Counted from the first letter of the stretch, positions 24,364 to 34,066 are shown. The stretch is DNA of 64,000 bases from Pseudomonadales bacterium (GCA_041395945.1 JAWKZN010000001.1:992001-1056000), one strand, 5' to 3'. The notes: generated from the letters alone by a model not told the origin. A program made the numbers and translations.

Positions 24364-25125
24364 TTGCTGGTCGACTCTCACTGTCATCTCAACTATCTCG
24401 ATAACCCTGCAGGGCGGCTGGTGTCTGCACGCGCGCGGGGTGTGGAGCGCTTTCTCTGCATCGGTGTCGATGCCGCCGGCATCGACGCGGTCCTTGCCCT
24501 GGCTGAGTCCGAGCCGGACGTGTGGGCCAGTGCCGGGCTGCATCCCGAAGCGGCGGCGGGTACCACGGACTGGATTCGACCGCTGCTCGATCATCCCAGG
24601 GTGGTGGCGGTCGGAGAAACGGGCCTCGACTACTTTCATGCGGAAGACGCCGACCTGCAGCGTGCGCAGCGCGAGAAGTTTGCCGAGCAGCTGGCCCTGG
24701 CGGGTGAGACGCATCTGCCGGTAGTGGTGCACACCCGTTCCGCCGAGTCCGACACCCTTGACCTCATGCGTGCCCACCCCGGTGTGACTGGCGTGCTGCA
24801 CTGCTTCACCGAGTCATGGGCCATGGCGGCGAGTGCGCTGGATCTCGGCTATTACGTGTCGATATCCGGGATCGTGACCTTCCGCAATGGTGCCAACGTG
24901 CGTGAGGTGGCGCGTCAGATACCCACAGATCGGCTGCTCATCGAAACGGATTCGCCCTGGCTGGCGCCGGTACCGCACCGGGGCAGAACCAATGAGCCCG
25001 CCTTTGTCGCGGATACCGCGGCCTTCCTCAGTGAACTGCGCGGTTGCACGCTCGAGGAACTTGGAAAAAGCACGACGCAGAACTTTCTGCGCCTGTTCTC
25101 GAAAATCCCGGCGGGAGCGCTCTGA
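24364..25125 (+). CDS. tatD: TatD-family metal-dependent hydrolase/DNase
   Basis: A 253-residue TIM-barrel metallohydrolase of the TatD (YcfH) family; relatives act as 3'-5' DNases. Metal ligands are in VDSHCHL (Asp4, His6, His8), Glu in GETGLDY, His in VVVHTRSA, His in VLHCFTE and Asp in IETDSPWL. The start appears to be TTG at 24364; no ATG or GTG in frame would give the usual N-terminus. It follows the PilZ gene closely. Confidence 0.9.
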   Translation: MLVDSHCHLNYLDNPAGRLVSARARGVERFLCIGVDAAGIDAVLALAESEPDVWASAGLHPEAAAGTTDWIRPLLDHPRVVAVGETGLDYFHAEDADLQRAQREKFAEQLALAGETHLPVVVHTRSAESDTLDLMRAHPGVTGVLHCFTESWAMAASALDLGYYVSISGIVTFRNGANVREVARQIPTDRLLIETDSPWLAPVPHRGRTNEPAFVADTAAFLSELRGCTLEELGKSTTQNFLRLFSKIPAGAL

Positions 25126-25163
25126 ACGATCCCGGGGCGGCAGAAACCCGGCGCGGGGCTGCC

Positions 25164-25622
25164 TCAGAACTCTTCTTCGAACATCCGGTAGTGAGTCTGC
25201 ACCATGCCCAGAGCCAGGTAGGTTGCCTGGGCACCGCTGTTCTCCTGCTCCACATACAACCGCAATCCGCAACTCTCCGGATCCGCGTGGGCTGCGTCTT
25301 TCACATGCTGGTGCAGGGCGGAGTAGATCCCGCGCCTGCGGAAGGCAGGATCCACATACACGCTCTGAATCCACCAGAAGCGACCGTTGCGCCAGTCGCT
25401 CCATTCGAAGGTCACCATGAGCGAGCCCGCCGCTCTGCCGTCGACTTCTGCGACCAGATAAAACCCTTCGAGGGGACGGCTGATCAGGTGCGTCACGCCG
25501 GCAGCGAGGGTCTGCGGATCGAGTCCCTTGTCTTCGCTTTCGGCGGCCATGGCCACCTGAAAGCGCACCAGGTCATCGAGATCCTCCATGTCTCCGCGAC
25601 GGATCAGACATTCGGCGCTCAC
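25164..25622 (-). CDS. GNAT acetyltransferase
   Basis: A 152-residue single-domain GNAT N-acetyltransferase. The acetyl-CoA-binding stretch is QSVYVDPAFRRRGIYSALHQHV, followed by the usual Asn/Ala helix (NSGAQATYLALGM). The substrate cannot be read from the sequence. Its ATG overlaps the stop of the peptidase gene upstream on the same strand, so it is probably the last gene of a pepQ-peptidase-GNAT operon. Confidence 0.85.
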   Translation of the reverse strand: MSAECLIRRGDMEDLDDLVRFQVAMAAESEDKGLDPQTLAAGVTHLISRPLEGFYLVAEVDGRAAGSLMVTFEWSDWRNGRFWWIQSVYVDPAFRRRGIYSALHQHVKDAAHADPESCGLRLYVEQENSGAQATYLALGMVQTHYRMFEEEF

Positions 25623-27772
25623 AGCGTGCGCTCGAAAAAGTCGAGTATCAGATTGAATCGGTGAATGGACACATCCTGCTCCTGTAGTGCGTGTTTGGAC
25701 CCCGGGTAGGCCATCATCTCGAAGGGCGTATTCTGCGACTGCAGGGTGCGGATCAGCAGTGTGGTGTGTGTAAACAGCACATTATCGTCCGCCATGCCGT
25801 GGATCAGCAGCAGGCGTCCGCGCAGCTGCTCCAGATGGGGCAGAACCGAACTGATCCGGTAGCCCTCCGGGTTGTCTGCCGGCGTGCCGAGATAGCGTTC
25901 GGTGTAGTGGGTATCGTAGAGTTCCCAGCGGGCGACGGGTGCAACCGCGACCCCCGCCTTGAAAAGATCGGGCTCCCGGACGAGACACATGAGGGTCATA
26001 TAGCCGCCATAGCTGTGGCCGAACACGCCGATGCGCTCGCCATCCACCCATTCCAGCGACTGAGCGAAGCGCGCACCCAGAGCCTGATCTCTGACCTCCG
26101 CCTGACCCAGCTGACGGTGGAGTGAGGCTTCGAAGTCGCGACTTCGATTCGCAGAGCCTCTGTTGTCCAGTTCGAGTACCCCGAAGCCGCGTTGCGCGAA
26201 GAGCTGCAGTGTCAGTGGCGCCCATTCATTGCGTACACGCTGCGCACCTGGTCCGCCGTATACGTAAACCACCAGCGGGTGACCCGCGGCGGGCGGGTCG
26301 GCTCTCGGGCGGCTGAGACGATAGTGCAGCACCTGGCCGTCTTCGCTTTTCAGCGTGCCGAGCTGCGGCTGACAGTGGGCGTCCAGGAAGGGAAAATAGG
26401 GGTGGCCCTGTGCAAGGGGCTGGGTGGTGATGTCGTGTGCAGACTGGTTCTGTACCTCCAGCAGCTGAACTGACGCAGGTCTGTCGAGACTGCTGGAACT
26501 CACCAGCAGGCGGGTGCCCTGGCGATCTGCACTGGCTTCGTGCCAGGCGGGTGTCCGGGTCAGCGGTCTGCGTTCGCCATCCGCCAGTGACAGCCGGTAG
26601 ACGTGCTGTTCGGTGGGTGTCTCCTGCCAGCCGGTGAACAGGACCTGGTGAATGTCGGCCTGGAGGATCCTGTTGACCCGGCCCGGCCCCGAGGTCAGTG
26701 CGGACAGCTTTGCCGGACGCTCCTGTGTGTCACCGGGATCGCACAGGTACAGCTGGCTGCTGCCCGATCGCTCGGAGGTCCATAAAAACCGGCCATCTTC
26801 GAGGGCATGAAAGTTGTCGTGCAGATTCACCCAGGTTGGAGAGGACTCTGTCAGAGCGCTCCGGCGGCGCAGACGCGTGATGTCGTGAAGGTCGAGACGC
26901 AGTGTCTGCTGATTTCTGCTCTGCACCTGCACGGCCAGCCGCTCTCCGGCCCAGTTCACCCGGGCGAGGTAGTCGTCCGGTGCGTACTGGTAGTCGATCG
27001 TCTGTGTCTGCCGGTCTGTCATGCTGTAGACCTTGAGGCTCACCTGCGCGTTGGTTGCCCCCGCGAACGGATAACGCTGTTCGATGACGCGGACTTCCTC
27101 CGCGTCGATCTCGTAACGGTTCGAGACCGCCACAGGCGATTCGTCGGTGCGGGTAAAGGCAATCCGGGTTTCGTCCGGCGACCACCAGTGTCCTTCAAAC
27201 CGGTGCATTTCCTCGGCGGCAATAAAGTCGGCGATGCCGTTGGCAATCAGGGCATCGCCGTCTGTGGTGATGCGCACTTCCTGCCCGGATTCGATCGCGT
27301 AGCAGTAGAGATCGTTGCCGCGCACGTAAGAGATGCTGGTGCCTTTCGGGGATACCTGGAAGTCTGTCTGACGCATGCCCGCCGGGGTGAAGGGGCGGGT
27401 CTGACCCGTTGCCCAATCGAAGAGGTAGCCGATACCCTGTATCGGAATCAGCACCAGCGGTGTACCCGGCACGAAAAAAAATCCGGTGATGCCACCACTG
27501 AACTGTCGCTTGCGCTCGCGTTCGGCTTTTTCGGCTTCGCTCATCCTGGTCGCACCATCGCCGGCGGAAGCTGTGAGTACTCGCGCATCCAGCCAGCGGG
27601 TGAGTGCACCGCTGGCGACATCTACCCGGAACAGATCGAGGCGCTCCCGGTCGTCGTCCCCGGGCTGAAGGCAGGCGGCGGTGCGTCCGTCGCTGGAGAA
27701 CTTCAACGAAGAGGGCAGGGACAGGGTGAGCGGCGCCTTGTCGAAGAGGCGTTCAACACTCAGCCGGGTCAT
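25619..27772 (-). CDS. S9 family prolyl peptidase, DPP IV type
   Basis: A 717-residue serine peptidase with an N-terminal DPP IV-like beta-propeller (about 40-460) and a C-terminal alpha/beta-hydrolase domain. Catalytic residues are Ser587 (GHSYGGY), Asp662 (HGMADDN) and His694 (SKHAL), with DPP IV-like spacing. Such enzymes remove dipeptides from peptides with proline or alanine in position two. In the propeller, AAEEMHRFEGHWW carries the Glu-Glu motif that anchors the substrate N-terminus. No signal peptide is seen, so it is likely cytoplasmic. The gene overlaps by four bases both the pepQ-like gene upstream and the GNAT gene downstream. Confidence 0.92.
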   Translation of the reverse strand: MTRLSVERLFDKAPLTLSLPSSLKFSSDGRTAACLQPGDDDRERLDLFRVDVASGALTRWLDARVLTASAGDGATRMSEAEKAERERKRQFSGGITGFFFVPGTPLVLIPIQGIGYLFDWATGQTRPFTPAGMRQTDFQVSPKGTSISYVRGNDLYCYAIESGQEVRITTDGDALIANGIADFIAAEEMHRFEGHWWSPDETRIAFTRTDESPVAVSNRYEIDAEEVRVIEQRYPFAGATNAQVSLKVYSMTDRQTQTIDYQYAPDDYLARVNWAGERLAVQVQSRNQQTLRLDLHDITRLRRRSALTESSPTWVNLHDNFHALEDGRFLWTSERSGSSQLYLCDPGDTQERPAKLSALTSGPGRVNRILQADIHQVLFTGWQETPTEQHVYRLSLADGERRPLTRTPAWHEASADRQGTRLLVSSSSLDRPASVQLLEVQNQSAHDITTQPLAQGHPYFPFLDAHCQPQLGTLKSEDGQVLHYRLSRPRADPPAAGHPLVVYVYGGPGAQRVRNEWAPLTLQLFAQRGFGVLELDNRGSANRSRDFEASLHRQLGQAEVRDQALGARFAQSLEWVDGERIGVFGHSYGGYMTLMCLVREPDLFKAGVAVAPVARWELYDTHYTERYLGTPADNPEGYRISSVLPHLEQLRGRLLLIHGMADDNVLFTHTTLLIRTLQSQNTPFEMMAYPGSKHALQEQDVSIHRFNLILDFFERTL

Positions 27773-29148
27773 TGCTGCGCCTGTACCTGCTGGAAGGCTG
27801 TCCGGGTCAGGTTGTCGGTGCCCTTCTCGGTGATCAGGACGTTGTCTTCGATGCGGATACCGCCACAGGGACGCAGGCTCTCGAGTGCGGGCCAGTTCAC
27901 CGCATTGCGCTGCGGACCGGCCTTCAGAGCATCGAGCAGTTTCGGAATGAAGTAGAGACCGGGTTCTATGGTCACCACGGTGCCTGGAGTCAGGGTTCTG
28001 GTGAGTCGCAGCGAAGGATAGTTTTCAGGCGGCGGCTGACGATCCCCCGCAGGGTTTTTCTGCTGGCCGCCGACATCGTGGGTCTGCAGGCCGATGAGAT
28101 GGCCGAGACCATGGGGGAAAAAGCTCTCGGTCAGTCCGGACTCGAATGCGCTCGTCGCCGAGCAGCGGAGTATGCCGCTGTCCGTGAGGATAGTGGCCAG
28201 ACGACGGTGCATGTCGATGTGCAGTTCGAGGAAGCTGAGACCCGGTCGGATCGTGGCTATGAGGTCGAGCTGGGCTGCGTTCATGGCCTTGAGAAGATCG
28301 TGGAAGATTTCCGGGGCTGGCGGCAGGTGCGCTGCATAGGTGCGGGTGATATCGGAGGCATAACCGTTGCAGCGGGCGCCGGCATCGATCAGGAAGCTGC
28401 GGGCGGTGGCTGGCGGCTGGCGATCGTAGTGCTGATAGTGCAGTACACCCGCATGCTGATTCAGCGCAACGATGCTGGCGTAAGGCAGCTCTCCCGCAGT
28501 GGTGGCGGCGCCAGCCAGATAGGCGAGATTGAGCTCGAACTCACTCACTAAGCGGCCGGATTCGAAAAGCGCGCGGGCCGCTTCGTGGCCGAGCACTGCG
28601 CTGCGGGTCGCCTCACGCATGCAGCCGATCTCGAAGTCTGACTTGCAGGCGCGCAGATAGTGCAGCTCGTCGAGCAGTCCCTGCGGGTTGAGCTGCCCGG
28701 AGTGCTGGTTGGCCACGGGCTGCTCGCTGATCCAGGCGCAGTGGCGGCCGGCGCCTGCAGCACTGGCCAGTGCTGCCTGTTCAACGTCTGCGGCATCGGC
28801 ATGCTCGGAGATCTCGAAATGCGCATGGGCCCACTCGGGCAGCTCGGGGGGCTGGTGCCAGTAGTCGTCCGGTTTCAGGAAAAACAGCCGGGGCCGCTGC
28901 CCTGGTCTGATCAGCAGCAGGCTGCCTTCGCAGGCGTCACTCGGGAACCACTGCTGAAAGTGCGGGTTGGCCCGGAACGGGGGTGCCTGGTCGTCCAGAA
29001 AGTAAGGCCGGCTCTGGCCCGCCGCGATGACGGCACAGTCGAAATGATGGTGACCCAGGGCATCCGTCCAGCGCCGGTGCAGGAGGTCGAGGTGCCGGGG
29101 CAGCGGGTCTGCAGGCAGCCGGGCTGGCGGGGAAGTGTCTGTATTCAT
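27769..29148 (-). CDS. pepQ: Xaa-Pro dipeptidase
   Basis: A 459-residue M24 metallopeptidase of the gammaproteobacterial PepQ type, which splits Xaa-Pro dipeptides. The N-terminal creatinase-like domain covers about 1-170. Metal ligands occur in IDAGARCNGYASDITRTY (two Asp), FFPHGLGHLIG (His), and TIEPGLYF and RIEDNVL (Glu). It leads a minus-strand operon with the DPP IV-type peptidase and GNAT, forming a small pathway for proline-containing peptides: dipeptides released by the S9 enzyme are finished by PepQ. Confidence 0.93.
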   Translation of the reverse strand: MNTDTSPPARLPADPLPRHLDLLHRRWTDALGHHHFDCAVIAAGQSRPYFLDDQAPPFRANPHFQQWFPSDACEGSLLLIRPGQRPRLFFLKPDDYWHQPPELPEWAHAHFEISEHADAADVEQAALASAAGAGRHCAWISEQPVANQHSGQLNPQGLLDELHYLRACKSDFEIGCMREATRSAVLGHEAARALFESGRLVSEFELNLAYLAGAATTAGELPYASIVALNQHAGVLHYQHYDRQPPATARSFLIDAGARCNGYASDITRTYAAHLPPAPEIFHDLLKAMNAAQLDLIATIRPGLSFLELHIDMHRRLATILTDSGILRCSATSAFESGLTESFFPHGLGHLIGLQTHDVGGQQKNPAGDRQPPPENYPSLRLTRTLTPGTVVTIEPGLYFIPKLLDALKAGPQRNAVNWPALESLRPCGGIRIEDNVLITEKGTDNLTRTAFQQVQAQQ

Positions 29149-29243
29149 CGCGCGAGTATAACGCCGAGTTTCCTTAGTGACGGGCGTTCGTGTTAGATTT
29201 TCCGGCTATTTCACCTGCCATCCCATTTCACTGGAGTCTGTTC

Positions 29244-30128
29244 ATGACAGTAAGCGGAGCGTTCGCCTATGTGGCGCCGGGCACCGTTGCCGATGCCATT
29301 GCCGTGCTCGAGCAATGCACGAAAGAAAAACGGCGGGCCCAGGTTCTGGCCGGTGGGACCGACCTGCTGGTGCAGCTGCGCGGTCAGGATCGCAGCCCCC
29401 GCACCCTGATCGACATCAAGAAGATCGCTGACACCACGAAACTCGATCTCGGCAGGACCGAAACCTTTATCGGGGCCGCGCTGTCCAGTGCGGTGCTGAA
29501 TGAAAATCCGGCGCTCGTGCAACGTTTCCCGGGGCTGCTCGAGGCGGCCGATCTGATCGGCTCCACCCAGATTCAGGGTCGCGCCACCCTGGGCGGCAAT
29601 CTCTGTAACGCGTCCCCGGCGGGTGACAGTATCCCGGCCATGATCGCCAACGGCGCGATCTGTGTCATTGCCGGGCAGAACGGCACCCGGGAACTGCCGG
29701 TGGAAAACTTCGTGGTGGGCGTGGGCCGCAATGCCTTGCAGGAGAGTGAATTTCTGATTGGCCTGAAACTGCCGAATCCTGGCCCGAGAACGTCCGACGC
29801 CTATCTGCGCTTCATACCCCGCACTGAAATGGACATCGCGGTGGCCGGTTGCGGGGTGAGTCTGAGTTTCGATGCTAAAGGGATCTGTACCGCGGCACGG
29901 GTCGCGATCGGTGCGGTCGCTCCCACCGCCTTACTGGTGCCGGCGGCTGCACAGGCGCTGATCGGCACAGCCGTGGATGAGGCGGCACTGCAGGCAGCTG
30001 GTGCTGCCTGCAGCGCCGCCGCAGTGCCCATTACCGATAAACGGGGCACCGAGGTCTACCGCCGCAAGGTCGTCGGCGTCCTGTGCCGACGCGCGGCCGC
30101 GATCGCCAGAACCCGTGCGCTGGCTTGA
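29244..30128 (+). CDS. Molybdenum hydroxylase FAD-binding (medium) subunit
   Basis: A 294-residue FAD subunit of the xanthine dehydrogenase/CO dehydrogenase family (CoxM-like). It passes electrons from the Fe-S subunit to the final acceptor. FAD motifs are VLAGGTDLLVQL near residue 35 and TLGGNLCNASPAGDS near 115, followed by the CO-dehydrogenase flavoprotein C-terminal domain. ATG at 29244 follows a TGGAG site. It starts an M-S-L ordered operon (medium, small, large) and diverges from pepQ across 95 bases. Confidence 0.93.
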   Translation: MTVSGAFAYVAPGTVADAIAVLEQCTKEKRRAQVLAGGTDLLVQLRGQDRSPRTLIDIKKIADTTKLDLGRTETFIGAALSSAVLNENPALVQRFPGLLEAADLIGSTQIQGRATLGGNLCNASPAGDSIPAMIANGAICVIAGQNGTRELPVENFVVGVGRNALQESEFLIGLKLPNPGPRTSDAYLRFIPRTEMDIAVAGCGVSLSFDAKGICTAARVAIGAVAPTALLVPAAAQALIGTAVDEAALQAAGAACSAAAVPITDKRGTEVYRRKVVGVLCRRAAAIARTRALA

Positions 30129-30182
30129 GTGCAGGATCGGGTACGAGCAAATGAAGAATGAAGGAACACAGAAGGAACGCAA

Positions 30183-30662
30183 ATGAACAACGTGCAGGTA
30201 TCGACTTCCGTGAACGGCGCCTATGTCGAATTTCTCTGTGAGCCACAGCAGACGCTTCTGGAAATTCTGCGGGATACCCTGTCGATGACCGGAACCAAGG
30301 AAGGCTGTGCGACCGGTGACTGCGGCGCGTGCAGTGTGCTGGTGGACGGTCGCCTGCAGTGCGCGTGCCTGGTGCTCGCGGTGGAGTCCCAGGGCAGCGA
30401 GATCACCACCATCGAAGGCATCGCGACAGCCGATGGACTGCATCCGATTCAGCAGCAGTTTCTCGATCACGCCGCACTTCAGTGTGGCATCTGCACACCG
30501 GGTTTTATCATCGCCACCAAGGCACTGCTCGATAAGAACCCGGATCCGGACGAAGAGACCATCCGTTACTGGCTTGCCGGTAATCTGTGCCGCTGCACGG
30601 GCTACGACAAGATCATCCGGGCCGTACAGGCTGCCGCAACCGAACTGGCTCAGGAAGCCTGA
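30183..30662 (+). CDS. Molybdenum hydroxylase [2Fe-2S] (small) subunit
   Basis: A 159-residue iron-sulfur subunit with two [2Fe-2S] clusters. The N-terminal plant-ferredoxin type site uses Cys42, Cys47, Cys50 and Cys62 (GCATGDCGAC). The C-terminal helical site uses Cys101, Cys104, Cys136 and Cys138 (CGIC, CRC). It relays electrons between the molybdenum and FAD subunits. A good AAGGAAC ribosome site precedes ATG 30183. Confidence 0.95.
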   Translation: MNNVQVSTSVNGAYVEFLCEPQQTLLEILRDTLSMTGTKEGCATGDCGACSVLVDGRLQCACLVLAVESQGSEITTIEGIATADGLHPIQQQFLDHAALQCGICTPGFIIATKALLDKNPDPDEETIRYWLAGNLCRCTGYDKIIRAVQAAATELAQEA

Positions 30663-30728
30663 GCGAATATAAGAAAACCGAACGCAACCGTCGCATCCAC
30701 ACTATTCACAGCAGCCGAGGTCAATCAG

Positions 30729-32984
30729 GTGGCACAAGCACGAGAATACAAGTCGATTGGAACCCGCCCGGTACGTCCGGACGGCATCGATAAAGTGACC
30801 GGCCGCGCCCAGTTCGGCGCGGATCTGAATCTGCCCAACATGCTGCATGGGCGCGTACTGCGCAGTCCTCATGCTCATGCGAAACTCCTCAAAGTCGACT
30901 TAAGTGGCGCACTCGCCATCCCCGGAGTGGTGGCAGCGATCAGCGGGGCGGATTTCCCCGCCGGTGGCACCGGTGCACTCGGCGGCGAGAGCGGCGGCGA
31001 TGTGGGCGATGTGGCGAAGAACGTGATGGCCAGAGACAAAGTCCTCTACCACGGCCACGCGGTTGCCGCGGTGGCGGCGACTTCTGCCCGGCTGGCCGAG
31101 CAGGCCCTGGCGGCCATCAAAGTGGAATATCAGGTACTGCCCGCGGTGCTCACCCTGGATGCGGCCATGGCTGCAGACGCGCCGCTGCTCGATGAGAACT
31201 GCTTTACCAAAAACCTGCCGGAGAAGGCGACAAAACCGAGCAACATCGCTGCAGTGATGACTCTGGCCCGGGGTAATGTCGAGCAGGGTTTTGAACAGGC
31301 GGATGTGATCGTCGAAGGCGAATACCGGATTCCCATGGCCCATCAGGGTTATATCGAGCCCCATGCCTGTATCGCCTCCATCAACGAAGGGGGCCAGGCC
31401 ACCGTGTGGTGCTGCACCCAGGGCCATTTCGAGTTCCGCGCTCAGACCGCGAAAGTACTCGATATGAACATCGCGGATCTGAAATTCATCGCCTCTGAAA
31501 TCGGCGGTGGCTTCGGTGGCAAGACGGTCATCTACCTCGAACCCCTTGCCGTGCTTCTGTCGAAAAAGAGCCGGCGTCCGGTAAAAATGATCATGAGCCG
31601 GGAAGAAGTATTCCGCGCCACGGGACCCAGTTCGGGTACCCACTGCAAAGTGAAGGTCGGTGCGAAGAAAGACGGCACCATCACCGCCGCGAAGGCCTGG
31701 CTGGCCTACGAGGCCGGCGCCTTTGCAGGTGCGCCCATGGGCCCGGGCGCCATGTCCGTTTTCGCCCCTTACGACCTGGAGAATTTCCAGGTGGACGCTT
31801 TTGACGTGCTGTTAAACAAGCCGAAGGTCGCCGCCTACCGGGCCCCCGGTGCGCCCCAGTCCATGCATGCCATGGAATGCACGCTGGATGAACTGGCCCG
31901 CAAACTGAAGATGGACCCCCTGGAACTGCGACTGCGCAATGCTGCGGATGAAGGCACCCAGGCGCCTTACGGCCCAAAATTTCCGGCCATTGGTCTGAAA
32001 GCCTGTCTGGAAGCCGCTCGCAGCCATCCCAATTACACCCGCCCGGTCCCCGAAGGGGCGGGACGCGGGGTTGCCGTGGGCTTCTGGTTCAACGTGGGTA
32101 TGCAGTCGAGCGCGGAAGTGCACATCAATGAGGACGGCACCGCCACCGTGATTGAGGGCAACCCGGATATCGGCGGTTCCCGGGCGTCCATGTGCCTGAT
32201 GACGGCCGAGACCCTGGGCATTCCCTACGAACGCATCAGGGCGGTGGTGGGGGATACCGAAAGTACGGGCTTTTCCAATGTCACCGGCGGCAGCCGCACG
32301 ACCTTCGCCACCGGTATGGCGGTGGTGCAGGCCTGTGAAGACATCATTACCCAGTGCAGGGCCCGGGCGGCCGCGACCTGGGGCCTCAATGAGGATCAGG
32401 TGGAGTGGGTGGACGGCCAGGCGACTCCGGCTCCTGGTGTCAACGCCGATGTCAAACCCTTGAGTCTTGCGGAACTCGCCGCTAATGCGGCACGGACCGG
32501 CGGTCCACTGCTGGGCCGGGCATCTCTCAACGCCCAGGGAGCGGGTGCGGCCTTCGCGGTGAATTTCGCGGATGTCCGCGTCGACAGGGAGACCGGCAAA
32601 GTGGATGTGCTCAGCTACACGGCCATTCAGGATGCGGGTACTGCCATTCATCCGGCCTATGTCGAAGGCCAGCTCCAGGGTGGTGCGGTTCAGGGCCTGG
32701 GCTGGGCGCTCAATGAGGAATACATCTTCAATGCGGATGGCGTCATGGAGAATGCGGGATTCCTCGATTACCGGATCCCGGTCGCATCCGACATGCCGAT
32801 GATCGATACCCAGATCATCGAAGTGCCGAATCCCCGGCACCCCTTCGGGGTCCGTGGGGTCGGTGAGACGCCCATCGTCGCACCGCTGGCAGTGGCTGCC
32901 AATGCGGTACGGGATGCCATCGGTGTGCGGATCCGGGATCTGCCCCTGTCACCGCCGCGTGTACTCGCAGCCATCGACGCCTGA
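30729..32984 (+). CDS. Molybdenum hydroxylase large (molybdopterin) subunit
   Basis: A 751-residue molybdenum-binding subunit of the xanthine dehydrogenase/CoxL superfamily. Visible cofactor and active-site elements are the GGGFGGK loop (EIGGGFGGKT), the AYRAPGAPQ loop, GSRTT, and the catalytic Glu in GVRGVGETP. The AYRAPG loop is neither the AYxCSFR of true CO dehydrogenase (form I) nor the AYRGAGR of form II, so CO oxidation is unlikely. A heterocyclic or aldehyde-type substrate fits better but is not identified. GTG start at 30729. A MoaD-like gene follows. Confidence 0.92.
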   Translation: MAQAREYKSIGTRPVRPDGIDKVTGRAQFGADLNLPNMLHGRVLRSPHAHAKLLKVDLSGALAIPGVVAAISGADFPAGGTGALGGESGGDVGDVAKNVMARDKVLYHGHAVAAVAATSARLAEQALAAIKVEYQVLPAVLTLDAAMAADAPLLDENCFTKNLPEKATKPSNIAAVMTLARGNVEQGFEQADVIVEGEYRIPMAHQGYIEPHACIASINEGGQATVWCCTQGHFEFRAQTAKVLDMNIADLKFIASEIGGGFGGKTVIYLEPLAVLLSKKSRRPVKMIMSREEVFRATGPSSGTHCKVKVGAKKDGTITAAKAWLAYEAGAFAGAPMGPGAMSVFAPYDLENFQVDAFDVLLNKPKVAAYRAPGAPQSMHAMECTLDELARKLKMDPLELRLRNAADEGTQAPYGPKFPAIGLKACLEAARSHPNYTRPVPEGAGRGVAVGFWFNVGMQSSAEVHINEDGTATVIEGNPDIGGSRASMCLMTAETLGIPYERIRAVVGDTESTGFSNVTGGSRTTFATGMAVVQACEDIITQCRARAAATWGLNEDQVEWVDGQATPAPGVNADVKPLSLAELAANAARTGGPLLGRASLNAQGAGAAFAVNFADVRVDRETGKVDVLSYTAIQDAGTAIHPAYVEGQLQGGAVQGLGWALNEEYIFNADGVMENAGFLDYRIPVASDMPMIDTQIIEVPNPRHPFGVRGVGETPIVAPLAVAANAVRDAIGVRIRDLPLSPPRVLAAIDA

Positions 32985-33023
32985 GCGGGACGGGGTCGGC
33001 CGCCGACCCCGCATTGTGCCGCC

Positions 33024-33266
33024 ATGACCCGGGTTGTGTTTCCCGATCACCTGCTGCAGATGACCGGCGGCGTGCGCGAACTCGAAACCCGGGCGGCCAC
33101 CTTCCGCGAACTGCTCCTGGAGCTGGAATCCCGCTTCCCGGGTTCTGAAAAGGTGCTGAGTCGCTGCGCGGTTGCCATCGACGGGCAGATCTATCAGGAC
33201 GCATTTCTCGAGACCCTGACAAGCGACGGCGAGGTCTTCTTCATGCAGCGCATCGAAGGCGGCTGA
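33024..33266 (+). CDS. MoaD/ThiS-like sulfur carrier protein
   Basis: An 80-residue beta-grasp protein ending in Gly-Gly (RIEGG), the hallmark of ubiquitin-like sulfur carriers such as MoaD and ThiS, which are thiocarboxylated at the terminal glycine. Its place 39 bases after a molybdenum hydroxylase large subunit suggests a role in making or sulfurating the molybdenum cofactor for that enzyme. No matching E1-like activating gene is nearby, so it would rely on one elsewhere. Role inferred from fold and position. Confidence 0.75.
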   Translation: MTRVVFPDHLLQMTGGVRELETRAATFRELLLELESRFPGSEKVLSRCAVAIDGQIYQDAFLETLTSDGEVFFMQRIEGG

Positions 33267-33354
33267 GGCCTTTATGTCGCGGCGGGTTCCATCCCCTCGT
33301 CGGCTGCGGTAAGGGATCTGCTCGAACGCCACTGAGTGTACGGGAGGCGTGGGG

Positions 33355-33996
33355 TCAATCCCGTGGCAGTCCGGTCACACGATAGAGTGCATCGATTGCT
33401 CCGGCTTCGTCCACCACCTTGATGGTCTGCATGCCGAGCGCGCGGGCGGGTTTCAGGTTGATGCCCAGATCGTCGAGAAAAACCGCGCGTTCCGGGGCGA
33501 CACCGAGCCGCTCGCAGGCGAGCAGATAGATGCGGGGATCGGGCTTGCGGATGCCTTCGACGCTGGATTCCACCACGAGATCGAACAGCGCCATCACCGA
33601 GCCGACAGCGTCCGCCCGCTCCGCGTCCCGGGCCATACCCGGGCCGCTGCCGGATTTCACGTTGTTGGTGATACAGGCCACCCGGAAGTGTTCCTTGCAG
33701 TGCTCGAGCACCTGCACCATGCGCGGGCGTATGTCTCCGGACAGCAGGGCGACCACTTCCTTTCCGGGAATCCGATGACCGGCAGCTGCGGATTCGGCAG
33801 CAAATGCCAGATCGAACTCATCCAGCGAGATTCGACTCGATTCGAATCTTGCCCAGGCATTGTCTTCGGGATTGGTCGCATTGATGCCGCGGATGAAATC
33901 CTGCGGATAACCGCGTTCGGCTTCGTAACGATTGAATGCTTCGAACGGGCTGGTGGTGAGCACACCACCGAAATCCCAGATGACTGCTTCGATCAC
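33355..33996 (-). CDS. HAD-family hydrolase
   Basis: A haloacid-dehalogenase-type phosphatase of about 213 residues from the GTG at 33996, which sits behind AGGGGAG. Motif I is IWDFGGVL (Asp8), where the second Asp is replaced by Gly as in the ACAD10/epoxide-hydrolase-associated subgroup. Motif II is CITNN, motif III includes RKPDPRIY, and motif IV is FLDDLG. A 244-residue form using an upstream ATG at 34089 is possible but overlaps the neighbouring SDR gene and adds atypical residues. The substrate is unknown. Confidence 0.82.
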   Translation of the reverse strand: MIEAVIWDFGGVLTTSPFEAFNRYEAERGYPQDFIRGINATNPEDNAWARFESSRISLDEFDLAFAAESAAAGHRIPGKEVVALLSGDIRPRMVQVLEHCKEHFRVACITNNVKSGSGPGMARDAERADAVGSVMALFDLVVESSVEGIRKPDPRIYLLACERLGVAPERAVFLDDLGINLKPARALGMQTIKVVDEAGAIDALYRVTGLPRD

Positions 33997-34066
33997 GTCA
34001 TGGCTCCCCTGTTCTGGTGGATAAGATCTGGCGGAAAAGATCTGGCGGATAAGTTCAGGCGGAAAA

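Noticed and set aside
30729..32984. Aerobic CO dehydrogenase (coxL)
   Set aside because: The active-site loop is AYRAPG, not AYxCSFR; the family is right but the enzyme is not form I CO dehydrogenase.
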